From contig CAAEWE010000081.1 of assembly GCA_900759665.1 (NCBI GenBank), positions 124,001 through 188,000 on the forward strand: a DNA stretch of 64,000 nt. The letters run 5' to 3'. Both the position numbers and the translations under genes were made by a program. The stretch comes from Lachnospiraceae bacterium (GTDB lineage Bacteria; Bacillota; Clostridia; Lachnospirales; Lachnospiraceae). The notes under the pieces were generated by a model. That model was not told the DNA's origin and did no database searches. It was given only the letters and a program-made list of their open reading frames with translations. This document shows positions 1-8,005 of this stretch, piece by piece; position 1 is the stretch's first letter, and the number at the start of each line of letters is the position of its first letter.

Positions 1-2
1 AT

Positions 3-299
3 TCTTCGCAGTTAGGCAATGTGTCAGCAGGCTCGGCGTCTGACAAGATCAGTGGTATCAATAAAGATTCCTCGGATGAGGAGTTGATGGAAGCCTGCAA
101 GAGCTTTGAATCATATTTTGTACAGAAGATGATAGAAGAAGCCAAAAAGACGACAGAAAATGAAGATGAACAGGGTGAATACACTAAAATGTTTGCCGAT
201 ATGCGTAATGAGCAGCTTGCCGATTCTATCACGGAAAGTGGTCAGATCGGTCTGGCACAGCAGTTATATGATAACTTGAAAACACAGTATAATCTTTAA
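3..299 (+). CDS. FlgJ-type flagellar rod-binding protein, 5' truncated
   Basis: The reading frame is open to the left edge, so the true start lies outside the window; the GTG at position 21 is internal as far as can be seen. The last ~90 residues resemble the rod-binding domain of FlgJ: an acidic helix, then 'ACKSFESYFVQKMIEEAKKT', then a segment rich in MFADMRNEQLAD and ending with a GQIGLAQQLYDNL helix. In Gram-positives this domain occurs without the muramidase half and helps assemble the flagellar rod in the envelope. It is presumably the last gene of a flagellar operon, since no flagellar structural gene follows. Family assignment is by motif only. Confidence 0.8.
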   Translation, partial: SSQLGNVSAGSASDKISGINKDSSDEELMEACKSFESYFVQKMIEEAKKTTENEDEQGEYTKMFADMRNEQLADSITESGQIGLAQQLYDNLKTQYNL

Positions 300-531
300 A
301 ATTATGAAATTTAAAACGGGCCGCTGTTTCTTTGATGTGTATCCATATTTGGATATGTATCATTTTACAGTGGCTGTTTTGCTTTTCCGATGTATTACAA
401 AATGTCCGTAATGCAGCGGAAGACCAACGAAAAGCAGGAAGCGGTTTCTGGAGGATGAAGTGCTGTTTTTGCCCGTTTTATATATTTTTAGAGTTGTATG
501 AGCGTGAAAATACCGGGAAATGGAGATTGAA

Positions 532-2778
532 ATGGAAGAACTGGAAGGATATGTAGAAAATATTGTATTTCGGAATGAAGAGAACGGATATACCGTACTA
601 CATTTGTCACATCCGGAGTGGGATGATGAAGTATGCTGTGTAGGGTGTTTTTCCTATGTGGCAGAGGGGCAGTATCTTGTAATTCAGGGAGAACGGGTAT
701 TTCATAAGGAATATGGGGAACAGATCAAGGTGTCCTCTTATCAGGAAAAACAACCCAAAGATTCTATGGCGATTGAGAAGTATCTTGGTTCCGGAGCGAT
801 TAAAGGGATAGGCCCTGCGTTAGCGGCAAGGATTGTTAAAAAATTTAAGGATGATACCTTTCGGATTTTTGAGGAAGAACCGGAACGGCTGGCTGAGGTG
901 AAGGGGATCAGCACAAAGCTTGCGATACAGGCGGCCGGACAGTTTAATGAAAAACGGGAAATGCGTGAGGCTATGATCTTTCTACAGGATTATGGGATCA
1001 GCATGAATCTGGCCGTAAAGATATACCGCCAATATGGAAAGGAAATGTATGAAATCCTTCGTACTAATCCTTATAAGCTTGCAGAGGATATTGCAGGTGT
1101 CGGTTTTAAGATTGCGGATGAGATTGCAAGACAGGCAGGATTTTATCAGGATTCCGATTTTCGGATCCGTGCAGGTGTCATATATTGTCTCCAGCAGTCT
1201 ACGCTGCAGGGACACTGTTATCTGCCACAGCGGGAGTTAGTAGATATGGCATCCGGACTTTTGGGATTGGAACCGGCACTGATCGACTGTCATGTGGATG
1301 AGCTTTGTATGAACAAACAGATCATCTGCCGGGAGACGGATGAACAGAGATGTCTTTATTACGGCAGTCTTTATTATACGGAGATGAATTGTGCCAGAAT
1401 GCTTCTGGATTTAAATCTTGACTTTCCGGTCAAAGAAAAGGATCTGGAGAAAAAGGTCAGACGCATAGAACATGCTGAGAATATTGAGCTGGATGAGATG
1501 CAGAAAAGGGCAGTATTCCAGGCAGTTCAAAATGGTGTCATGGTGATCATGGGAGGACCGGGTACCGGAAAGACCACAACGATCAATACCATAGTTCGTG
1601 TTTTTGAAGAGGAGGGAATGGACATTCTTCTTGCGGCCCCGACCGGCAGAGCGGCCAAAAGAATGTCGGAGACTACCGGTTATGAGGCACAGACCATACA
1701 CCGTCTTCTGGAGATGAATGGTGCTGTGGATGAAGACGACAAAAGAGGCATGCATTTTGAGCGGAATGAGCTGCAGCCGTTAGAAGCAGATGTTGTGATC
1801 ATTGACGAGATGTCCATGGTGGATATCTATCTGATGCATGCACTTTTACAGGCATTGGTTCCGGGAACCAGGCTGATCATGGTGGGGGATGCCAACCAGC
1901 TTCCGTCGGTTGGTCCCGGAAATGTGTTAAAGGATATCATTCACTCCGGATTCTGTCATGTTGTCCGTCTGGAAAAGGTATTCCGGCAGGCAGCAGAGAG
2001 CGATATCATCCTGAATGCACACCGTATCAACCGGGGAGAGCCGGTGGAATACCGCAGGGACAGTAAAGACTTTTTCTGTCTGGAGAGAAATCAGCCACAG
2101 GATATTCTTAATGTGGTCGTCCAGCTGATCGTCCAGAAACTTCCTCCTTATGTCCATGCATCTCCGTATGATATCCAGGTGCTCGCACCGATGCGTAAAG
2201 GGGAACTGGGCGTATTAAAGCTTAATGACCTTCTGCAGCAATATTTAAATCCTATGACACCTGACAAGGTGGAGAAAGAATTCCACGGTGTTTTATTCCG
2301 GGAGAATGACAAAGTCATGCAGATAAAAAATAATTACCAGCTCAAATGGAAAAAGAGCAACTCTTATGGGGATACCTATGAGGAGGGAGAAGGAATTTTT
2401 AATGGAGAGAGCGGTGTGATCCGGTCGATCTCCACATTATCCGAAACCGTTACCGTGGAGTTTGAAGAGGGAAAGTCTGCCGAATATGAATTCAGTGAAA
2501 TGGAGGAGTTAGAGCTGGCATACGCCATCACGATCCATAAATCCCAGGGAAGTGAGTATCCGGCGGTAATCCTGCCGTTGTTAAGCGGACCAAGAATGTT
2601 GTTTAACCGAAATCTTTTGTATACGGCGGTGACCCGCGCCAAAAAATGTGTGACCATTGTAGGAAGCCGGCAGATGGTAGACCAGATGATCTGTAATGTC
2701 AATGAAAAAAAGAGATATTCCAGTCTGGACCGGAGGATACTGGAATTGGAGGAGGCAGATGCACAGATACTTTTGTGA
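532..2778 (+). CDS. recD2: ATP-dependent RecD2-type DNA helicase
   Basis: A superfamily 1B 5'-3' DNA helicase of the RecD2 (YrrC) type, acting in DNA repair without RecBC. Visible parts: an N-terminal OB-like region ('YVENIVFRNEENGYTVLHL'), tandem helix-hairpin-helix motifs around residues 85-200, Walker A 'GGPGTGKTTT' near residue 340, Walker B 'VVIIDEMSMVD', and the C-terminal motif 'AITIHKSQGSEYPAVILPL' near residue 665. About 748 residues is normal for the family. An ATG at 520 is also in frame, but GGAGA at 522-526 is placed five bases before the ATG at 532, so 532 is preferred. It overlaps the start of comFC by 20 bases, suggesting co-transcription. Confidence 0.95.
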   Translation: MEELEGYVENIVFRNEENGYTVLHLSHPEWDDEVCCVGCFSYVAEGQYLVIQGERVFHKEYGEQIKVSSYQEKQPKDSMAIEKYLGSGAIKGIGPALAARIVKKFKDDTFRIFEEEPERLAEVKGISTKLAIQAAGQFNEKREMREAMIFLQDYGISMNLAVKIYRQYGKEMYEILRTNPYKLAEDIAGVGFKIADEIARQAGFYQDSDFRIRAGVIYCLQQSTLQGHCYLPQRELVDMASGLLGLEPALIDCHVDELCMNKQIICRETDEQRCLYYGSLYYTEMNCARMLLDLNLDFPVKEKDLEKKVRRIEHAENIELDEMQKRAVFQAVQNGVMVIMGGPGTGKTTTINTIVRVFEEEGMDILLAAPTGRAAKRMSETTGYEAQTIHRLLEMNGAVDEDDKRGMHFERNELQPLEADVVIIDEMSMVDIYLMHALLQALVPGTRLIMVGDANQLPSVGPGNVLKDIIHSGFCHVVRLEKVFRQAAESDIILNAHRINRGEPVEYRRDSKDFFCLERNQPQDILNVVVQLIVQKLPPYVHASPYDIQVLAPMRKGELGVLKLNDLLQQYLNPMTPDKVEKEFHGVLFRENDKVMQIKNNYQLKWKKSNSYGDTYEEGEGIFNGESGVIRSISTLSETVTVEFEEGKSAEYEFSEMEELELAYAITIHKSQGSEYPAVILPLLSGPRMLFNRNLLYTAVTRAKKCVTIVGSRQMVDQMICNVNEKKRYSSLDRRILELEEADAQILL

Positions 2779-3487
2779 TAAAATATTGGACTTTTTTTAT
2801 CCTGCACGTTGTCCGGTCTGTGACAGCGTGCAGGATGTGGGGGCATATGGAATCTGTGCAAAATGTACGACACGTATAGAATATATTAGGGAACCGAAAT
2901 GCTGCCGTTGTGGGAAACCATTGGAGACAGAGGAAGAATTCTGTGGAGACTGCAAAGGAAAAAAACATTCTTTTTGCCAGGGAAATGCACTGTTTTTCTA
3001 TGACAGAGCCATGCAGGAATCGGTGGCAAGATTTAAGTACAGCGGACGCAGGGAATATGGTGCGGTATATGCACAGGAGCTTTACCGGTACTATGGTGGC
3101 TGGATCAGACAGACCGGTGCCGGTGCACTTATCCCGGTGCCGGTGCACAGATCCCGCCTACGGACAAGGGGATATAACCAGGCGGAACTCATTGCCGGAC
3201 ATTTGTCCGGACTCACAGGTGTGAAAATGATTCCGGATCTGATCACCCGCGTGAAGGAAACCACAGCACAGAAGGAATTGTCCGCAGCAGAACGTCTCAA
3301 AAACCTTCAGGGAGCTTTTCGGGCGGGGCGTGCAAGGGAACAGTTGAATCACATGCCGGAGTGTGTTATAATCATTGATGATATCTATACCACGGGAAGT
3401 ACGATGGAAGCATGTTCCAGAGTGCTTTTGGATATGGGAGTCGGTCGTATTTATTTTTTATGTGTATGTATAGGAAAAGGAAGTTAA
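2759..3487 (+). CDS. comFC: ComF family amidophosphoribosyltransferase-like protein
   Basis: A double zinc-ribbon protein with a phosphoribosyltransferase domain, homologous to ComFC/GntX, linked to DNA uptake or DNA handling in other bacteria. Cysteine pairs are visible at the N-terminus (CPVC, CAKC, CCRC, CGDC), and the PRPP-binding loop 'VIIIDDIYTTGSTM' lies near residue 205. The frame is open upstream, but AGGAGG-like sequence at 2747-2753 precedes the ATG at 2759, giving 242 residues, the usual size. The gene overlaps recD2 by 20 bases and is followed six bases later by the SD of the YvyF-like gene. In Bacillus comFC is also followed by yvyF, so the pair is conserved synteny. Confidence 0.93.
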   Translation: MHRYFCDKILDFFYPARCPVCDSVQDVGAYGICAKCTTRIEYIREPKCCRCGKPLETEEEFCGDCKGKKHSFCQGNALFFYDRAMQESVARFKYSGRREYGAVYAQELYRYYGGWIRQTGAGALIPVPVHRSRLRTRGYNQAELIAGHLSGLTGVKMIPDLITRVKETTAQKELSAAERLKNLQGAFRAGRAREQLNHMPECVIIIDDIYTTGSTMEACSRVLLDMGVGRIYFLCVCIGKGS

Positions 3488-3499
3488 GGAGAATTGAGT

Positions 3500-3901
3500 A
3501 TGGATGTAAGAAATTGTAAATTATGTGGTAATTTATTTAACTTTACGGGGAGTCCGATCTGTCCGGCTTGCAACAAGAAAATGGAAGAGAAGTTTGCTGT
3601 GGTCAAGGATTTTATCCGTGAGAATCCAACCAGCTCCATCGCTGTTGTTGCAGAGAAAACGGAAGTACCGATACAGCAGCTAAAGAGATGGATCAGAGAG
3701 GAACGTTTGAGTTTTTCCAAGGATTCCGGTGTGGTGATTCAGTGTGAAAAATGCGGAGCAGCTATTTTGACCGGCAGATTTTGCAAAGAGTGTAAGCGTA
3801 CCATGACAAAATCATTGGAAAGCTTATATAGTACGGCAGCTTCCAATGCAGAACGCAAAAAAACATCTGAAAATGCCAGAATGCGTTTTATTGATAAGTA
3901 A
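3500..3901 (+). CDS. YvyF-like flagellar operon protein (TIGR03826 type)
   Basis: A 133-residue protein with an N-terminal zinc-ribbon ('CKLCGNLFNF...CPAC'), a helical central part that reads like a winged-helix or MerR-type segment ('TSSIAVVAEKTEVPIQQLKRWIREE'), and a second cysteine cluster 'CEKCG...CKECK'. This arrangement matches the YvyF family found between comFC and flgM/flgK in motile Firmicutes; its biochemical role is uncertain, possibly FlgM- or flagellin-related control. A TTG at 3494 is in frame, but AGGAGA at 3487-3492 is only correctly spaced for the ATG at 3500. Confidence 0.82.
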   Translation: MDVRNCKLCGNLFNFTGSPICPACNKKMEEKFAVVKDFIRENPTSSIAVVAEKTEVPIQQLKRWIREERLSFSKDSGVVIQCEKCGAAILTGRFCKECKRTMTKSLESLYSTAASNAERKKTSENARMRFIDK

Positions 3902-3928
3902 TCAGAATACGGAGGAGGTGGACCGGTT

Positions 3929-4411
3929 ATGGAAGATATTCGGGACATACTTCGCATTCCCAACCGGGAAGTTGTCTCAGTGACAAAGGTACTGACCGGT
4001 CTTGAACTGGAGAAAACAGATTCCAGCCAGCACGCAAAAGAAAAGGTTTTGACAGTCATGATACATACCAGAGGATTTTTTCTGGCAAATATAAAGTGTG
4101 AAATGGATTGGACAATGTTTGAACAGATCTTATCGGGAATGTATGGTGGTGGAATGCCCCCGGATGAGGAACAGCCTTTATATATGAATGAATATATGAA
4201 TATTGTCTGTGGGCGGATCGTTTCAAAAATAAATACGTTGACGGGGAGTGTGTCAAAGCTTTCGACTCCGGAATATTTTGGAGAGAATGATCCGGATTTC
4301 GGGAGAGATGAGCAGGCATATCATATTATGCTTGCATACCGGAACGGACAGGGATTCCTGCGGTTTATTATTCAGTTTGAATTTCAACAGAATGGAGGAG
4401 AAGATATATGA
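3929..4411 (+). CDS. CheX-like chemotaxis phosphatase domain protein
   Basis: A 160-residue protein carrying one CheC/CheX signature, ExxNxxxG, at residues 88-95 ('NEYMNIVCGRIVSKIN'). In CheX the Glu and Asn contact and dephosphorylate phospho-CheY. The N-terminal half is a beta-rich segment typical of CheX-like domains. A GGAGGAGGTG ribosome binding site lies 8-18 bases upstream. The stop overlaps the start of the next gene (ATGA at 4408-4411), and that gene is a lone CheY-type receiver, so enzyme and substrate are probably translationally coupled. The second ExxN motif of CheC is not present. Confidence 0.8.
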   Translation: MEDIRDILRIPNREVVSVTKVLTGLELEKTDSSQHAKEKVLTVMIHTRGFFLANIKCEMDWTMFEQILSGMYGGGMPPDEEQPLYMNEYMNIVCGRIVSKINTLTGSVSKLSTPEYFGENDPDFGRDEQAYHIMLAYRNGQGFLRFIIQFEFQQNGGEDI

Positions 4412-4776
4412 GTAAAACAATTATGGTGGTTGATGATTCCCCTTTTGTATCGAAGCAGATCAAGGATATTGTGGAAGATAACGGATATGAGGTGACCGGT
4501 TATGCCAAGAACGGGGAGGAGGCCATTGAGCTCTATAAGGAGTTAAATCCTGACATTGTTATTCTGGATATCATTATGCCCGGCTTGAATGGTCTGGAGA
4601 CTGCAGAAATCCTTAAGAAGCAGGATCCGGATGTGAAAATACTGATGTTAAGCTCTTTGTGTGATTCCGGAACAATGGATGAAGTGAAGAGTATTGGTGT
4701 GAAATATTTAATTCCGAAGCCTCTTGAGGCAGACGTTTTACTGGCTTCTTTGGAGATGGTATTTAAATTTGCATAA
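4408..4776 (+). CDS. CheY-like single-domain response regulator
   Basis: A stand-alone receiver of 122 residues with the full acidic pocket: D9, D10, phospho-acceptor D54 ('IVILDIIMPGLNG'), Ser82/83 and K104 ('LIPKP'). There is no output domain, so it probably works like CheY on the flagellar motor or on a partner protein. Translation is coupled to the CheX-like gene by a four-base overlap. No terminator is evident before the fabH promoter, which starts 20 bases after the stop. Confidence 0.92.
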   Translation: MSKTIMVVDDSPFVSKQIKDIVEDNGYEVTGYAKNGEEAIELYKELNPDIVILDIIMPGLNGLETAEILKKQDPDVKILMLSSLCDSGTMDEVKSIGVKYLIPKPLEADVLLASLEMVFKFA

Positions 4777-4795
4777 ATTCCTTTGCAAAGAAGTG

Positions 4796-4825
4796 TTGAC
4801 GTAATGTGGCATTGTGTCATATACT
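4796..4825 (+). promoter_or_regulatory. Probable sigma-A promoter of the fatty-acid operon
   Basis: TTGACG at 4796-4801 and TATACT at 4820-4825 are separated by 18 bases. The -10 region sits inside a short interrupted palindrome CATAT-N5-ATATG at 4818-4832 that could be an operator; it does not resemble the FabT or FapR boxes I know. The fabH start codon is 36 bases downstream. Confidence 0.75.
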
Positions 4826-4860
4826 TGATATGTAAAATGAAAAAGGAATAGGAGCATAAA

Positions 4861-5838
4861 ATGGTTACATCAAGAATTGCAGCCACAGGAGCGGGTATCC
4901 CAAGTCAGGTTATCACAAACGATGATCTGGCTCAGATCATGGATACCAGCGATGAGTGGATCAGACAGAGAACAGGGATTGGAGAAAGACATATTTCGGG
5001 GGGCGAAGATTTATCATATTATACGTCGATGGCTGCCCGGCAGATCATAGAGAGAGCAGGAATTGCACCGGAAGAGATCGATCTTATCGTTGTGGCAACG
5101 GTAACGGCAGATTACTGCACACCCAGTGCGGCGTGTATGGTGCAGAAGGAGATTGGAGCAGTGAATGCGGTTGCTTTTGATGTGACGGCGGCATGTTCCG
5201 GTTTTTTATACGGTGTCAGTGTGGCAGATAAGTTTATCCGTTGTGGCGTATATAAAAACGCACTGGTGATAGGTGGCGAGATCCTGTCCAAGATCGTGGA
5301 CTGGAAGGACCGTTCCACATGTGTTTTATTTGGGGATGGAGCAGCAGGCGTTCTTCTGGAACGTTCTGAGTCAGAGGATGGTATTCTCGTGGAGGAGCTT
5401 GGAGCAAAAGGTGAGGATTATGAGGTCCTTACCGCCCGCAGACTTTCCCCTGCCAATGCATTTAATGAGGTAGAACCGCAGAAGGAATGTGGTCATGTGA
5501 CCATGGACGGAAGAGCCGTATTTAAATTTGCAACCAAAAAGATCGTATCCAGTGTGGAACATGTACTGGAGACTGCAGGGCTTTCTAAGGAGGATATTAC
5601 GTATTTTATTCCACATCAGGCGAATGCCAGGATCGTGGAAGTGGCAGCCAGAAAGCTGAAGGTTCCTCAGGAACGATTTTTTGTAAATATAGAGCATTAT
5701 GGCAATACTTCAGCGGCAAGTATCCCTATTGCACTGAATGAGATGAATGAAAAGGGACTTCTTCATAAAGGGGACAAGCTGATCCTCTGTGGATTTGGAG
5801 GAGGACTTACCTGGGGAACACTATTGATACAGTGGTAA
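4861..5838 (+). CDS. fabH: 3-oxoacyl-ACP synthase III
   Basis: First condensing enzyme of type II fatty-acid synthesis, joining acetyl-CoA (or a branched primer) with malonyl-ACP. The Cys-His-Asn triad is visible: C112 in 'DVTAACSGFLYG', His in 'YFIPHQANARI' and Asn in 'EHYGNTSAASIP'. At 325 residues it is full length. The start is set by AGGAG about nine bases before the ATG. It is the first gene of an operon running to accA and is preceded by a good promoter. Substrate specificity cannot be told from the sequence. Confidence 0.97.
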   Translation: MVTSRIAATGAGIPSQVITNDDLAQIMDTSDEWIRQRTGIGERHISGGEDLSYYTSMAARQIIERAGIAPEEIDLIVVATVTADYCTPSAACMVQKEIGAVNAVAFDVTAACSGFLYGVSVADKFIRCGVYKNALVIGGEILSKIVDWKDRSTCVLFGDGAAGVLLERSESEDGILVEELGAKGEDYEVLTARRLSPANAFNEVEPQKECGHVTMDGRAVFKFATKKIVSSVEHVLETAGLSKEDITYFIPHQANARIVEVAARKLKVPQERFFVNIEHYGNTSAASIPIALNEMNEKGLLHKGDKLILCGFGGGLTWGTLLIQW

Positions 5839-5850
5839 ATATTAATGTGT

Positions 5851-5873
5851 ATTACTGTGACATCACAGTTAAT
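5851..5873. promoter_or_regulatory. Inverted repeat between fabH and acpP
   Basis: ACTGTGA and TCACAGT flank a two-base centre (5854-5869), embedded in AT-rich sequence with the outer bases partly symmetrical. It could be an operator or a small RNA hairpin between fabH and acpP. The half-site spacing is too short for a CRP-type site (TGTGA-N6-TCACA). Confidence 0.4.
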
Positions 5874-5911
5874 ATAATAAATTTAACTAATTTCTTTAGG
5901 AGGAACTGAAA

Positions 5912-6133
5912 ATGGTATTTGAGAAGATCAGAGAAATCATTGCTTCACAGCTTGGAAAGGATGAGGATGAGATCACACTTGAGACAAATGTAAAGGACGA
6001 TCTCGACGCTGATTCTTTGGACGTATTCCAGATCATCAATGATATTGAGGATGAGTTTGAGGTATCTATCGAGGATCCGGAGTCAATTGTTACCGTAAAG
6101 GATATCGTAGATTTTGTTGAGAATAACAAATAA
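5912..6133 (+). CDS. acpP: Acyl carrier protein
   Basis: A 73-residue acidic protein carrying the phosphopantetheine attachment serine in 'DLDADSLDVFQ' (the canonical DSL motif). It carries the growing acyl chain for all Fab enzymes around it. AGGAGG lies eight bases before the ATG. The motif has V-F-Q after DSLD where many ACPs have L/V-V-E, a minor variation. It is followed by a 124-bp gap with strong secondary structure instead of the fabK gene seen at this place in other clostridia. Confidence 0.97.
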   Translation: MVFEKIREIIASQLGKDEDEITLETNVKDDLDADSLDVFQIINDIEDEFEVSIEDPESIVTVKDIVDFVENNK

Positions 6134-6161
6134 TCGATTATCGACAGCAAGCAGATGAAAC

Positions 6162-6239
6162 GGACAGTGAAGACCGAAAAGTTGAGAACCTCGTCCAACG
6201 GGGTTCTCATCATTTTGTTATCGGATCCACTGTCTTTTA
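6162..6239 (+). terminator. Attenuator-like nested hairpin between acpP and fabD
   Basis: An inner stem of 11 pairs (6183-6193 with 6199-6209, five-base loop, one G-U pair) is nested in an outer stem GACAGTG/CACTGTC (around 6163-6169 and 6228-6234) that is followed by TTTT. The layout could reduce read-through from the highly expressed acpP into fabD, or be an RNA-processing site. No protein-coding potential was seen in this gap. Confidence 0.55.
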
Positions 6240-6257
6240 AAGCGTGGAGGAAAGTTC

Positions 6258-7199
6258 ATGAAGACTGTATTTATGTTTAGCGGACAGGGTGCACAGTATG
6301 CCGGTATGGGAAAGGAACTATATCAGAATTATGCTGTTGCCAAGGATATTTTTGATCGGGCAGATGCTGTATTGGGATATTCCATTAAGGATATCTGTTT
6401 TCAGGATGAAAAGAAATTAGGAGAGACAGAATATGCACAGCCTGCAATATTAACCATGAGTATTGCGGCGATGAAGGTGTTGGAAGAGCAGGGAGTCCGG
6501 GCTAATATGACGGCAGGACTCAGTTTAGGAGAATATTCCGCATATGTTGCCAGCGGAGCGATGGACTTCGAGGAGGCCGTTGCCCTGGTACAGAAGAGAG
6601 GACGCTTTATGACAGAAGCAGTGCCTTCCGGAGAGGGAGCAATGTATGCGATCATTGGACTGGATCAGGATCTGGTGGAAGAGGCATGCGAGGAAGCGAC
6701 TGCTTTGGGCATAGGGCTTGCAGTTCCGGCAAATTACAATGCACCGGGACAGATCGTTATCGCCGGTAAGACAGAGGCTGTTGCCAAGGCGGCAGAGTTT
6801 GCAAAGGAGAAAGGTGCAAAACTTGCAGTGAAGCTGAAGGTAAGCGGACCGTTCCACACATCATTGCTGCAGCCGGCTTCTGATAAGCTGAAACCGGAGC
6901 TGGAAAAGATGCATATATCCGATATGAAGATGCCGGTTTATACCAATGTGGATGCACAGGTAGTGGCTGACAAGGAGGATATCATTCCGATTTTGACAAA
7001 GCAGATCTGCTGTCCGGTAAGATGGGCAGATATTATCCGCAATATGAATGAACAGGGAGCGGATACTTTTATAGAGCTGGGGCCGGGAAAGGCATTGACC
7101 GGTTTTGTAAAGAGAACATTAAAGGGTGTTAATATTGTGAATGTGGAGGATTTGTCTTCCCTTGACAAAACCATGAAGAAGCTTCATGAGATCGTGTGA
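6258..7199 (+). CDS. fabD: Malonyl-CoA:ACP transacylase
   Basis: Transfers malonyl groups from CoA to ACP. The nucleophile S89 is in 'AGLSLGEYSAYVA', the substrate-entry motif 'FSGQGAQYAGMG' is at residues 7-18, and the catalytic His is in 'SGPFHTSLL' near residue 198. The length of 313 is typical. The start follows GGAGG by about eight bases. The 3' end is followed 25 bases later by fabG. Confidence 0.97.
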   Translation: MKTVFMFSGQGAQYAGMGKELYQNYAVAKDIFDRADAVLGYSIKDICFQDEKKLGETEYAQPAILTMSIAAMKVLEEQGVRANMTAGLSLGEYSAYVASGAMDFEEAVALVQKRGRFMTEAVPSGEGAMYAIIGLDQDLVEEACEEATALGIGLAVPANYNAPGQIVIAGKTEAVAKAAEFAKEKGAKLAVKLKVSGPFHTSLLQPASDKLKPELEKMHISDMKMPVYTNVDAQVVADKEDIIPILTKQICCPVRWADIIRNMNEQGADTFIELGPGKALTGFVKRTLKGVNIVNVEDLSSLDKTMKKLHEIV

Positions 7200-7224
7200 T
7201 CTCAGGGAAGATGCAGGAGGATTT

Positions 7225-7953
7225 ATGTTAAAAGGAAAAAACGTAATCGTAACAGGAGCAGCCAAGGGCATTGGAAAAGCCATTGCTCTGGCATTTGCAA
7301 AAGAGGGATGCAATATTGTCCTCAATTATCACAGTCATCTGGACGAGGAGACAGTGAAGGAGATCGAAGGCTATGGTGTGATCTGTAAGCCGGTACAGGG
7401 GGATGTCAGTGATTTTTCATTTGCAGCAGATATGATCAAAGAGGTCAAAAAAGAGCTGGGAAGTATTGATGTTCTTGTTAATAACGCAGGAATCACAAAG
7501 GATATGCTTCTGATGCGGATGACGGAGGATCAGTTTGACGACGTGATTAATACAAATCTCAAGGGAACTTTCAATATGATCCGTCACGTCAGTAATGTAA
7601 TGCTGAAGCAGAGAAGCGGTGCTATTATCAATATGGCATCTGTGGTTGGAATTAATGGAAATATCGGTCAGGCAAATTATGCGGCATCCAAAGCGGGAAT
7701 TATCGGACTGACGAAGTCCACGGCAAAGGAACTGGCATCCAGAGGAATCACCTGTAATGCCATTGCACCGGGATTTGTGGAGACAGATATGACAGCTGTC
7801 TTAAAGGAGGATGTACAGAATGCGATCCTCAGTGCAATTCCGTTGAAACGCGGTGGTAAGGTTGAGGATATTGCGAGAGCGGCAGTATTTCTGGCTGAGA
7901 ATGATTACATTACCGGACAGGTACTCAATGTCGATGGTGGAATGGTAATGTAA
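7225..7953 (+). CDS. fabG: 3-oxoacyl-ACP reductase
   Basis: NADPH-dependent short-chain dehydrogenase that reduces 3-oxoacyl-ACP. The Rossmann motif is 'TGAAKGIGKAIA' near the N-terminus, 'NNAGITKD' lies mid-protein, and the catalytic YxxxK is in 'YAASKAG' with the upstream Ser. The frame is open to 7186, but AGGAGG at 7215-7220 fixes the ATG at 7225 (242 residues), which also removes an overlap with fabD. Confidence 0.97.
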   Translation: MLKGKNVIVTGAAKGIGKAIALAFAKEGCNIVLNYHSHLDEETVKEIEGYGVICKPVQGDVSDFSFAADMIKEVKKELGSIDVLVNNAGITKDMLLMRMTEDQFDDVINTNLKGTFNMIRHVSNVMLKQRSGAIINMASVVGINGNIGQANYAASKAGIIGLTKSTAKELASRGITCNAIAPGFVETDMTAVLKEDVQNAILSAIPLKRGGKVEDIARAAVFLAENDYITGQVLNVDGGMVM

Positions 7954-8005
7954 TAAGGGCAAGAGATGATCTGGATGCATAGAAAGCAGAAATGAGGGTA
8001 AGAAA

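Noticed and set aside
332..556. 74-codon plus-strand ORF between the FlgJ-like gene and recD2
   Set aside because: No SD, cysteine- and tryptophan-rich nonsense-like composition, overlaps the recD2 start, and the region forms inverted repeats instead.
5854..5869. CRP-type operator between fabH and acpP
   Set aside because: The half-sites TGTGA and TCACA are separated by two bases, not six.
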